This document shows positions 7,047 to 13,458 of a stretch of 19,424 bases of DNA, piece after piece (position 1 is the first letter of the stretch; the number at the start of each line of letters is the position of its first letter). Under the pieces are notes generated by a model. The model had not been told where the DNA came from, did no database searches, and saw only the letters and a program-made list of their open reading frames with translations. Made by a program: the position numbers and the translations under genes. Source of the stretch: JAKEGK01 sp050116575 (GTDB taxonomy: Bacteria; Pseudomonadota; Gammaproteobacteria; SZUA-152); contig JASFOJ010000084.1 in assembly GCA_050116575.1 (NCBI GenBank), forward strand, positions 1 to 19,424, in the 5' to 3' direction.

Positions 7047-8546
7047 ATGATCGGTTTTACCAAAGGAAAGCTTTATCGTATCTACAGCGCATATATTCTT
7101 TTTGTGATATTAAGCATCACTATCGCAGCATGCGATTCGACAGACGACGAAACAGCAGGTAAACAGACTGGCACTTTCAGTAATGACGAGTTGGCGGATT
7201 CGCTGCAGGACAGCACCGATGATCTACCGGCCATGCTGGAACGACGTATCATACGCGTTCTGGTCAGTTATAACCAAACTAATTTTTTCAGCGTGGGCGG
7301 TGACAAAAAAGGATTCGAATATGAGTTGATGAAAAAATTCGAAGCCTATATCAATAAAACCATGCGGCATAACAAGCTGGATGTGCACGTGGTGTTTATA
7401 ACGGCGCCGTTTTCGCAACTTATACAGAAATTATTAGACGGCAAAGGAGACATAGTTGCGGCCGGTCTAACCGTAACGCCGGAGCGCAAGGAGGAAGTGT
7501 CGTTTAGCCGGCCATATATCAAAAACATCAATGAAATCGTTGTCAGCTCAACAGACGCCGGTGAGCTTAATAATGTTAAGGATTTGTCCGGTAAAAATGT
7601 CATCGTCACCAAGGGAAGCAGCTACGTGGAACACCTGCAGCGGTTAAACGGGCAACTGGCAAAACAGGATCTGGATCCGGTTGATATTAATATTGCCGAT
7701 CAATATCTGGTAACTGAGGATCTGTTGCAAATGGTAAATGCCGGTATCTATCCATATACCATTGCCGACAGCCACATCGCAGAGTTATGGTCTTCGGCGC
7801 TTTCCGACATTAAGCTGCAAAAATCGGCTGTTATCAATGAAGGTGGTCAAATCGCCTGGGCGGTTCGTAAAAATAATCCCAAATTGCTGGCTGCGCTCAA
7901 TAAGTTTTCCCGCAAACACCAACAGGGAACGTTGCTCGGGAATATCCTGATTAAAAGATATTATGAGAACACCAAGTGGGTTGTTAATCCGCTGACCGAA
8001 GACCGGCAGGAACAACTGGCAAAATACTATGAATTATTCAAGAAATACGGTGCGCAATATCATTTTGACTGGCAGTTGTTGGCAGCGCTGGCATTTCAGG
8101 AATCGAAGCTGAACCAAAATGCGAAAAGCAGTGTTGGAGCGGTGGGCATAATGCAAATCAAGCCGAGTACGGCCGCCAGCAAAAACGTGGGAATTACACA
8201 GGTTAAATCCAACGCCGAAAAAAATATTCATGCCGGAACCAAGTACCTGGCATTTTTGCGAGATCGCTATTTTGCCGATGGATCACTGGACCCGCTCGAC
8301 CAGTTCGCGTTTACGGCGGCGGCGTACAACGCAGGTCCCGCGAAAGTCCGGCGGCTCCGCAAACAAACCAGGGCCAACGGCCTGAATCCGGACAAATGGT
8401 TTGATAATGTCGAACATATGGCGATGAAAAGCGTTGGTACTGAAACTGTGCGGTACGTGTCCAATATATACAAATACTTTGTCAGTTATAAATCCATCGA
8501 TCAAACCCTTGCCAGGCGGAAAAAAGCGATTAAACAAAACCAATAG
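7047..8546 (+). CDS. mltF: MltF-type membrane-bound lytic murein transglycosylase
   Basis: A 499-aa lipoprotein that cleaves the MurNAc-GlcNAc bond of peptidoglycan with formation of the 1,6-anhydro product. The ATG at 7047 is chosen because GAAGGAAAG (7034-7042) precedes it and the next residues form a lipoprotein signal peptide ending ITIAAC, with lipidated Cys29. An in-frame start at 6930 would bury this signal. Residues about 65-290 are a family 3 solute-binding domain (SBP_bac_3, with GDIVAAGLTVTPERKEEVSFSRPY), the regulatory half in MltF. Residues about 335-480 are the SLT domain, with catalytic Glu352 in AFQESKLN, then GAVGIMQIKPSTA and FTAAAYNAGPAKVRRL. Length and order match MltF, although related SBP-SLT proteins exist. 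Asp30 follows the lipidated Cys, which in enterobacteria marks inner-membrane retention. Confidence 0.93.
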   Translation: MIGFTKGKLYRIYSAYILFVILSITIAACDSTDDETAGKQTGTFSNDELADSLQDSTDDLPAMLERRIIRVLVSYNQTNFFSVGGDKKGFEYELMKKFEAYINKTMRHNKLDVHVVFITAPFSQLIQKLLDGKGDIVAAGLTVTPERKEEVSFSRPYIKNINEIVVSSTDAGELNNVKDLSGKNVIVTKGSSYVEHLQRLNGQLAKQDLDPVDINIADQYLVTEDLLQMVNAGIYPYTIADSHIAELWSSALSDIKLQKSAVINEGGQIAWAVRKNNPKLLAALNKFSRKHQQGTLLGNILIKRYYENTKWVVNPLTEDRQEQLAKYYELFKKYGAQYHFDWQLLAALAFQESKLNQNAKSSVGAVGIMQIKPSTAASKNVGITQVKSNAEKNIHAGTKYLAFLRDRYFADGSLDPLDQFAFTAAAYNAGPAKVRRLRKQTRANGLNPDKWFDNVEHMAMKSVGTETVRYVSNIYKYFVSYKSIDQTLARRKKAIKQNQ

Positions 8547-8549
8547 CAA

Positions 8550-8578
8550 ACCCAAGGCTGGTTTTTCCGGCCTTGGGT
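8550..8578. terminator. Hairpin after mltF, probable terminator
   Basis: A 12-bp stem, ACCCAAGGCTGG (8550-8561) with CCGGCCTTGGGT (8567-8578), containing one G-T pair and a five-T loop, begins 4 nt after the mltF stop. No T-run follows on the plus strand. On the minus strand it is followed by a T-rich segment, so it may also stop transcripts from the convergent PilZ gene. Confidence 0.6.
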
Positions 8579-8669
8579 CATAATGTGGGTACTGGTGATG
8601 TCTTTGGAATCAGCTGTAGATGCGTGGGTCGGACCTGTTTGAACGGCGATTAGCAAACCTGTTCGACGT

Positions 8670-9092
8670 TCAGATTTCACCGAGCAATTGCATGCCGGGG
8701 TTGTTCTGTAATTCCGTAAGCAATTGTTCCGGCTGAGGGTAGTTTTTGGAAAGAAGTAGAACAAACTTAATATAATCTTCTGTTGCGATGGTTTTGAATT
8801 CGAGGCCGGCGCCATGGTGCTGGCTGGTTTTTAAAACACACTTTATTTTCAGTTCTTCCGGGGTAGGCTCGTCCGCGAGTAACAGCGTCAGGATACAGTG
8901 CGATTCTTTTGATGCATCGGTATCGCCGGAGAAATGAAAAAATGCCCCACTGTTGCTGATGTTGTTTGTTTTACCCTGATAACAGCGCCCGTCTTTCATC
9001 CTGATCATAGCGGGAAGCTGAATGTCAAATCGGGTGTGCTCCCTTCGGTCACCGGTATGCGTGGTGGTATCGACTGAGGTGGGTGCTGTCAT
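8670..9092 (-). CDS. PilZ domain protein (c-di-GMP receptor)
   Basis: A 140-aa soluble single-domain protein. The PilZ c-di-GMP contacts are both present: the RxxxR motif as RREHTR (Arg17 and Arg21) and the [D/N]xSxxG motif as NISNSG (Asn44, Ser46, Gly49), with the usual alternation of beta strands afterwards (FHFSG, CILTLLL, IKCVLKT, GAGLEFK). The last 35 residues extend the fold with a helix and are not recognised. The ATG at 9092 has GGAG 7 nt upstream. The gene is convergent with mltF and has no obvious operon partner. PilZ proteins of this size act as c-di-GMP-dependent adaptors in motility, polysaccharide or type IV pilus control; the partner is unknown. Confidence 0.93.
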   Translation of the reverse strand: MTAPTSVDTTTHTGDRREHTRFDIQLPAMIRMKDGRCYQGKTNNISNSGAFFHFSGDTDASKESHCILTLLLADEPTPEELKIKCVLKTSQHHGAGLEFKTIATEDYIKFVLLLSKNYPQPEQLLTELQNNPGMQLLGEI

Positions 9093-9615
9093 GGCTTTCT
9101 CCAGAATAAAATATGAATCTGTTGTGTGACGCTACCATATAATTAACGACCGGGACTGATGCTTCGGCGTGTAACAGTTCACAAAATCACTAACGGATTT
9201 CAGCGATTGATGCAGGATCATTGTGCAGAGATGCGTATTAATGCCAGACCAGCGAGACGCCGGTGCCCGGTTTTATGGTTCGCCGATAGCGGTGTGTGCC
9301 GAAACGGGGATGGGGGAAATGTGTGATCGGCCTATGGAAAATGCTTAACAATATGCTTCTCACCACGGAGCTGTATAAAAAAAGCCCGCCCAAAACGGAC
9401 AGGCAAAAGTGAGAGTTAAAAAGTGATATGGGAGGAATGGCTGTTGCTCAATAAACCGAAGAAAACCAATCAGTGACAAAGTAATCAGTATCGGTAATAA
9501 AGCATTATCTCCCGGGTGTTTTCCATTAACACCTCTAGGACGCTATTCCTGGCCATGCGACTGGCGCCGCGAATGAATCCCCGCTAACCGGGTCGACTGC
9601 CGTCGCTGGGACCGG
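9093..9615. other. Intergenic region carrying a minus-strand 3' UTR and terminator
   Basis: About 520 bp between the PilZ gene and the small membrane protein gene. It contains a minus-strand intrinsic terminator (9377-9404) and a small hairpin GGTGTT/AACACC (9515-9533). No supported coding frame was found. A minus-strand open stretch encodes hydrophobic residues around 9440-9490 but has no start codon. The 210 nt between the stop at 9616 and the terminator form a long 3' UTR, or a short unannotated RNA. Confidence 0.5.
9377..9404 (-). terminator. Intrinsic terminator, minus strand
   Basis: Read on the minus strand: GCCTGTCC, loop GTTTT, GGGCGGGC, then seven T. The eight pairs include two G-T wobbles, and the uninterrupted T-run is classical. 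It faces the transcript of the small membrane protein gene at 9616-9783. Confidence 0.75.
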
Positions 9616-9783
9616 TTATCCGCCCCAAACCAGGTAACCAAACAGCAAACCAATCGTCATACTTGCCGATAAAATCATTGGCCAGATAAATATGCCGGCA
9701 TTTAGTTCCACTGCCCGGTGCCTGTCTTCGACCATTTCCAGTGAGCTGTCCCTGAGTATCGTATTTCGTCCTTGAACTGACAT
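9616..9783 (-). CDS. Small single-pass membrane protein (55 aa), candidate quorum-sensing target
   Basis: A 55-aa protein with a polar N-terminal half (MSVQGRNTILRDSSLEMVED) and one transmembrane helix at about 29-53 (GIFIWPMILSASMTIGLLFG), ending GYLVWGG. I do not recognise a family. The ATG at 9783 is preferred; an in-frame ATG at 9798 would add five residues. Both have weak Shine-Dalgarno sites (AGTGA before 9783). Coding status is supported by context. A TTGTTT/CACAAT promoter with a 17-bp spacer starts a transcript about 26 nt upstream, a lux-box-like palindrome touches its -35, and a strong minus-strand terminator lies at 9377-9404. The gene is divergent from the 162-aa gene at 9935. 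Small, toxin-like or regulatory membrane peptides have this build, but no function can be assigned. Confidence 0.6.
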   Translation of the reverse strand: MSVQGRNTILRDSSLEMVEDRHRAVELNAGIFIWPMILSASMTIGLLFGYLVWGG

Positions 9784-9815
9784 TTTGGTCACTATCATAG
9801 GTAACGTTGCACTGG

Positions 9816-9844
9816 ATTGTGCGTATTCGATGGGCTGGAAACAA
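9816..9844 (-). promoter_or_regulatory. Candidate promoter of the 55-aa membrane protein gene
   Basis: On the minus strand, TTGTTT (9844-9839) and CACAAT (9821-9816) are separated by 17 bp. Each matches the sigma-70 consensus at four of six positions. The predicted start near 9809 gives a short leader to the ATG at 9783. A weak promoter of this type fits one that needs an activator. Confidence 0.4.
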
Positions 9845-9861
9845 CTGTCCTTTTGAACAGT
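9844..9861. promoter_or_regulatory. Lux-box-like element
   Basis: ACTGTCCTTTTGAACAGT is an inverted repeat with 5-bp perfect arms and an 8-bp spacer. It contains the CTGT-N8-ACAG core of the Vibrio fischeri lux box and fits the general NNCTG-N10-CAGNN pattern. Its centre (9852.5) lies about 43 bp upstream of the predicted minus-strand transcription start, the classic spacing for LuxR-type activators. It could also serve the plus-strand gene at 9935. The LuxI/LuxR pair encoded 0.9-2.4 kb downstream supplies the likely regulator. Confidence 0.5.
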
Positions 9862-9934
9862 GTCGAACCTGGTCAAATTATGCCATTGATTACATATACA
9901 TCTTAAAAGGATTGGGCGATGACGGGGACGCAAG

Positions 9935-10423
9935 ATGGCCAACAGGACCGACAGACTCATTGATAAATTAAAATTGGAACATTTGAATGTCAAAACCCTT
10001 AAAAAAATTATAGATTTTAGCGAAGCGCCCCATCGTGATTGGTCGCTAAACGACCAACTTGATGCCATTCATCTGATGGGCTATACGGCAAGCGAGGAAG
10101 CGTTACATTATCTGCAGTATATTTACGAGCCGTCCATTATTGTTAAGCAACGCATTGAGTGGCGAACTGAATTCGGGATGTCCACCAAGGATGTAAACCT
10201 GGTTCAAACCTATCAATATCCCAATGCCAGGGGACCGCTCGCCGAGGCTTTGTGTTATGAAGTGCCGCTGTTTACCAGTGCGAAACAGCATTTGAAGCAG
10301 CTTAAACCAGTTGCTGATTTGAAAACCGAACAGCAGGACATTTTTCGAAAATCCGCAGCTCATTCCACCCTGCGAAAGGCGCTGGATTGCCTCGAGCGTT
10401 CAATTGTTTCCTGGCAGGACTAA
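9935..10423 (+). CDS. Conserved-looking protein of unknown function, upstream of luxI
   Basis: A 162-aa soluble, largely helical protein not recognised. It has a basic N-terminus (KLKLEHLNVKTLKKII) and a segment resembling one HEAT/armadillo-like helical repeat (LNDQLDAIHLMGYTASEEALHYLQYIYEP, about 38-66). No signal peptide or transmembrane helix is seen. The ATG at 9935 has GGGGA (9924-9928) 6 nt before it. A 14-codon frame starting at 9919 (behind AAAAGGA) overlaps this start and ends at 9963; if translated it could act as a leader. The gene shares its upstream region, including the lux-box-like site, with the divergent small membrane protein gene, and precedes luxI by about 315 bp. A quorum-related role is inference from position only. 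Confidence 0.75.
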   Translation: MANRTDRLIDKLKLEHLNVKTLKKIIDFSEAPHRDWSLNDQLDAIHLMGYTASEEALHYLQYIYEPSIIVKQRIEWRTEFGMSTKDVNLVQTYQYPNARGPLAEALCYEVPLFTSAKQHLKQLKPVADLKTEQQDIFRKSAAHSTLRKALDCLERSIVSWQD

Positions 10424-10739
10424 ATCTGGTTGCGTCAATACAGGGTCAGTTTGCTAAACGCCAGGATTTCCTCGCCTCCATTGCCAGTCACGAGTATTTC
10501 CGGCACATAACATACTGGATGTCATCAGTAGGCCCCACCTAACTTGTCAATTTTCTCGACGGTAGCCGCACCGCAAATTTTTTCAGTGCAACGACGTGTT
10601 TGACCTTATTTTGTGAAACAGTTATCAGAAAACCACAGCTTTTTAATCTAATTTAATTGCTATAGGTGTTTTTAGTGCCAAGCCGGCTGACAAACGAAAA
10701 TTGTTAGTCGCGAGGCACCGTAGTACAAGCAGTAGACCC
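10424..10739. other. Upstream region of luxI
   Basis: About 315 bp with no gene. It contains an inverted repeat TACTG (10513-10517) and CAGTA (10526-10530) with an 8-bp spacer, and a candidate promoter at 10600-10628. A second, weaker possibility is an extended -10, TGCTATAGG (10658-10666). No site with the lux-box spacing CTG-N10-CAG is present, so autoinduction of luxI through a canonical box is not visible. Confidence 0.5.
10600..10628 (+). promoter_or_regulatory. Candidate luxI promoter
   Basis: TTGACC (10600-10605) and TATCAG (10623-10628) are separated by 17 bp. The -35 matches at five of six positions and the -10 at four of six. The predicted start near 10635 leaves a leader of about 105 nt to the ATG at 10740. 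Confidence 0.35.
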
Positions 10740-11411
10740 ATGCAGTTACCTCAAGTCCAGCCGGACCCGCAAGACCACGCTAGTGTAATAACCGAGCAAT
10801 CGGGATTCAAAACGATGTGTGGCCTAAGCTCCCAATATAGGTTCGACTATTATCATTTACGGGCCAGTGTTTTTCGCTCAGAGCTACGCTGGATTGGTAC
10901 TCCCACGGACGATATGGATATTGATTCGCTGGATTCCCGCGCCGTGCATTTTTTTACATTGAATCCCGATGGCCGGGTAGTGGCCGCGCTAAGAATATTA
11001 CCCGCCAATGAAAAGTGGATGCTGGAAGAATATTTTCAGGATCTGTTGCCCGCAGGTACCCAGCTGCATACACCGGATGCCTGTGAAATATCGCGGCTGG
11101 CGATTGATAAGCAATGGCGTCATCGCCAGATCGACTCGGATCTCATGGTGGCGGATATTCTTTACAAGGGTGTATTTCTATATTGCCTTTCTCACCAGAT
11201 CCGGCTGTGCAATATGGTAACCACTGAAGCACTGGTGGAACACTTACGTAAAAAGCGCATGCCCATTAACGTCATAGGCACCCATCGTATGGCGGACGGG
11301 TTGCTCGCGATAACGGCGCAACTGGACTGGTTTTCGTTTATCGATAACAATGCCCGTCAGTTCCCCGAGAGACTGGCCTGGTATCTCAATCTTTGTAATG
11401 CCCCCCACTAG
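10740..11411 (+). CDS. luxI: LuxI-family acyl-homoserine-lactone synthase
   Basis: A 223-aa cytoplasmic enzyme that makes an N-acyl-homoserine lactone from S-adenosylmethionine and an acyl carrier (acyl-ACP or acyl-CoA). All invariant LuxI residues are present at constant offset from the canonical numbering: Arg41 (R24), Phe45 (F28), Trp51 (W34), Asp62 and Asp65 (D45, D48) in MDIDSLD, Arg85 in LRILP, Phe99 in EYF, and Glu116 and Arg119 in CEISRL. The start is uncertain. The ATG at 10740 gives an N-terminus about 17 residues longer than usual, the ATG at 10815 one slightly shorter, and neither has a strong ribosome site; a TTG at 10701 is also in frame. A luxR gene follows 147 bp downstream on the same strand. 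A weak hairpin (11426-11442) lies after the stop. The signal structure cannot be deduced. Confidence 0.95.
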   Translation: MQLPQVQPDPQDHASVITEQSGFKTMCGLSSQYRFDYYHLRASVFRSELRWIGTPTDDMDIDSLDSRAVHFFTLNPDGRVVAALRILPANEKWMLEEYFQDLLPAGTQLHTPDACEISRLAIDKQWRHRQIDSDLMVADILYKGVFLYCLSHQIRLCNMVTTEALVEHLRKKRMPINVIGTHRMADGLLAITAQLDWFSFIDNNARQFPERLAWYLNLCNAPH

Positions 11412-11425
11412 CATTCGGCGCTCTC

Positions 11426-11442
11426 AATGGGCTGAACCCATT
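11426..11442 (+). terminator. Weak hairpin after luxI
   Basis: Six-bp stem AATGGG/CCCATT with loop CTGAA, 14 nt after the luxI stop and followed by CTGTTTAT. It is too short, with too few T residues, for a strong terminator. It may attenuate read-through into luxR. Confidence 0.3.
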
Positions 11443-11558
11443 CTGTTTATCGCGAATTGACTTATTTGACACTGTCGGCTTAACTTATCGTGAAAGGGTG
11501 GGGCATTTCGCGTGTTTCGCCTATTTTTTGTCCAATATCGCCCAACACTATAATAAAT

Positions 11559-12296
11559 ATGGATATTCGCAAACGGGATTTGTTGGGTGTTTTGAATATC
11601 GTTCACGACTGTATTGATATTCAAGACACAGATGATATGAAGGCGACGCTGGACCGGTTCAGCGAAATTGTGCCATTTTCCGCAGCAGTGATGTGCGGCA
11701 TTGAAAAATCCCAAAGCATCAATAAAGTCTTTTTTTCCGATATTGTTAACCACAGCTACAACGATCGGTGGGGCGAGATTTACTTCGAAAATGATTTCAT
11801 AGAAGTCGATCCTGTTGTCAATTATTCCCTCAAGACAAATCAGGCCTTTACCTGGGTCAATGCTTTCAAGAACCTCGATACCCAAAACCGTAAGGCCCGG
11901 GAGTTTGTCACCATGGCCGGTGACTATCAGTTAAGGGATGGTCTTGCCCATACGGTCGGCGACCGCGAAAATGGGACGTTGTTGTCCTTGTCAATGGAAC
12001 ATCCGAACAATCCATATTATACGCAAATTTTGAATCATGTTACGCCTCACCTGCATGAAGCCATGCAACGGATCAATGCGCGAAGCGCCAGCGTTGATTT
12101 ACCTGAATTGACCCACCGGGAATATGAAGTACTGCAATGGACCGGGGAAGGAAAGTCGTCCTGGGAAATCGGCATGATCCTGGGTATTTCCGAGCGCACT
12201 GTCAAATATCACATCAATAACGTCAAATCCAAATTAAACGCCGTCAACCGTGCGCATGCGGTGGCAAAAGCATTCCGGTTTCGTCTCATCACTTAA
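11559..12296 (+). CDS. luxR: LuxR-family AHL-responsive transcriptional regulator
   Basis: A 245-aa regulator that binds acyl-homoserine lactone and then DNA. Residues about 15-165 are the autoinducer-binding domain, with the full ligand-contact set at constant offset from TraR: Trp71 (W57), Tyr75 (Y61), Asp84 and Pro85 (D70, P71) in EVDPVV, Trp99 (W85), and a Gly near 128 (G113). Residues about 180-243 are the LuxR/GerE helix-turn-helix (LTHREYEVLQWTGEGKSSWE, then ISERTVKYHINNVKSKL). The ATG at 11559 gives the standard length; a GTG at 11490 would add 23 unrelated residues. No Shine-Dalgarno site precedes 11559. A TATAAT at 11549-11554 ends 4 nt before it, so a leaderless transcript is possible. 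The cognate synthase is the adjacent luxI. All ligand residues are intact, so it is not a solo-type variant. Confidence 0.95.
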   Translation: MDIRKRDLLGVLNIVHDCIDIQDTDDMKATLDRFSEIVPFSAAVMCGIEKSQSINKVFFSDIVNHSYNDRWGEIYFENDFIEVDPVVNYSLKTNQAFTWVNAFKNLDTQNRKAREFVTMAGDYQLRDGLAHTVGDRENGTLLSLSMEHPNNPYYTQILNHVTPHLHEAMQRINARSASVDLPELTHREYEVLQWTGEGKSSWEIGMILGISERTVKYHINNVKSKLNAVNRAHAVAKAFRFRLIT

Positions 12297-12327
12297 CTCT
12301 ATCATAAGCCAGTAAGTATAATCCCGG

Positions 12328-12348
12328 ATGGACTCTTGTTGGGTCCAT
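12328..12348 (+). terminator. Hairpin after luxR
   Basis: Eight-bp stem ATGGACTC (12328-12335) and GGGTCCAT (12341-12348) with one G-T pair and loop TTGTT, 31 nt after the luxR stop. It is followed by GATTTCCC rather than a T-run, so termination efficiency is doubtful. Confidence 0.4.
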
Positions 12349-12575
12349 GATTTCCCATGGGCCACTGTTTTCCAATATGCTCATTATTTTTGCCACGCAA
12401 GGCAGATATCATCATAATAGGTTTACCCCGTTTTTGCGCAAATGCGAAACGATTGTTCAGTATCAGTAAGATAAAATGTGTATTTTTCCGCGAGACCTCA
12501 AACACACGGCGATAAATGCGGAGACTATTTATTTTGCCGGGTAAACCGCGCCTTTACAGAGTGTTTTGCAATAAC

Positions 12576-12591
12576 GGCGTTTGCAAACGCC
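12576..12591. promoter_or_regulatory. Perfect 16-bp palindrome before mscS
   Basis: GGCGTTTGCAAACGCC is a perfect palindrome without a spacer, ending 5 bp before the Shine-Dalgarno site of mscS. It could be an operator or, as RNA, an intermolecular or weak hairpin site affecting translation. Confidence 0.4.
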
Positions 12592-12609
12592 ACATTAGGG
12601 AGAATGAAC

Positions 12610-13440
12610 ATGGAATCATTAATAAGTTTTAATCCAGATGTTGACTACCTGAATTTATACATTGTTCCCTGGGCAATCAATGTGGTTGCCGCGTTAATCG
12701 TATTTGTTGTTGGCCGATGGCTTGCCAAAGCAGTGGTAAAGTTGATATCGAAGATGATGCGACGTGGTAAAGTAGATGAAACGTTGATTAGTTTTCTAAG
12801 TCATGTGATTTACATTGCGTTACTAATTGTTGTGGTGATTGCGGCACTGGATAAGTTGGGACTCAATACCAATTCATTATTGGCAGTATTTGCTACAGCC
12901 GGTCTTGCAGTCGGCCTGGCGTTAAAGGATTCACTGTCGAACTTTGCAGCCGGTGTGATGCTTATTGTGTTCAAGCCGTTTAAAGTCGGTGACTTTGTGG
13001 AAGCCGGTGGCAGTGCCGGAACCGTGGAAGCCATTCGCATCTTTAACACTCTGTTTCGAACACCAGACAACCGGGAGATTACTGTCCCAAATGGCCAGAT
13101 CTACAGCGGTACTATCGTCAATATTACCGCACGTGAGACAAGGCGCGTCGACGTGGTGTTCGGTATCGGTTACGGTGATGACTTGTCAAAGGCGCGGGAC
13201 TTGATTTGGGAAGTGATTCATAACGACCCCAGGATCCTGAAAGACCCGGAGCCTGCTATCGTGTTGGCCGATCTGGCCGAAAGCAGTGTCAATATCGCGG
13301 TGCGCAGTTGGGTCAACAGCGGGGACTATTGGCCGGTTCGTGCCGAATTGCTGGAAAAGGTGAAGCTGGCATTTGACAACAACGATATCTCCATACCGTT
13401 TCCGCAACGGGATGTGCATTTGTATCAGGTTAGTGGTTGA
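12610..13440 (+). CDS. mscS: Small-conductance mechanosensitive channel MscS
   Basis: A 276-aa inner-membrane channel that opens under membrane tension and releases solutes during hypo-osmotic shock; it works as a heptamer. Size is close to E. coli MscS. TM1 lies at about 15-37 and TM2 at about 61-80. TM3 lines the pore at about 88-124, with the Gly/Ala-rich packing face ATAGLAVGLALKDSLSNFAA and the PFKVGDFV junction. The beta domain follows (GTVEAIRIFNTLFRT, ITVPNGQI), then the alpha/beta cytoplasmic vestibule. The ATG at 12610 is chosen over the ATG at 12604 because AGGGAG (12597-12602) has proper spacing only to 12610. The MFS gene starts 18 bp downstream, so the two are likely co-transcribed. 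Confidence 0.95.
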   Translation: MESLISFNPDVDYLNLYIVPWAINVVAALIVFVVGRWLAKAVVKLISKMMRRGKVDETLISFLSHVIYIALLIVVVIAALDKLGLNTNSLLAVFATAGLAVGLALKDSLSNFAAGVMLIVFKPFKVGDFVEAGGSAGTVEAIRIFNTLFRTPDNREITVPNGQIYSGTIVNITARETRRVDVVFGIGYGDDLSKARDLIWEVIHNDPRILKDPEPAIVLADLAESSVNIAVRSWVNSGDYWPVRAELLEKVKLAFDNNDISIPFPQRDVHLYQVSG

Positions 13441-13458
13441 TAATGTAATGCGCTAGTA

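Larger units (their letters stand above)
12297..12609. other. Intergenic region between luxR and mscS
   Basis: About 310 bp without a gene. It holds a hairpin after luxR (12328-12348) and a perfect palindrome before mscS (12576-12591), both listed separately. Neither a CTG-N10-CAG lux-type site nor a clear sigma-70 promoter was found. Confidence 0.55.

Noticed and set aside
9440..9530. Hydrophobic minus-strand open stretch (LLPILITLSLIGFL)
   Set aside because: No ATG, GTG or TTG start with a ribosome site after the upstream TAG, and the frame runs through the terminator.
9584..9844. 86-codon minus-strand frame overlapping the 55-aa gene
   Set aside because: It is out of frame with the better-supported small membrane protein and has no hydrophobic or domain signal.
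10513..10530. TACTG-N8-CAGTA upstream of luxI as a lux box
   Set aside because: The spacing between CTG and CAG is 8 bp instead of 10, and it lies about 70 bp upstream of the candidate -35. Kept only as an inverted repeat.
13051..13066. CTG-N10-CAG match
   Set aside because: It is inside the mscS coding region and has no extended arms; chance matches of this kind are expected.
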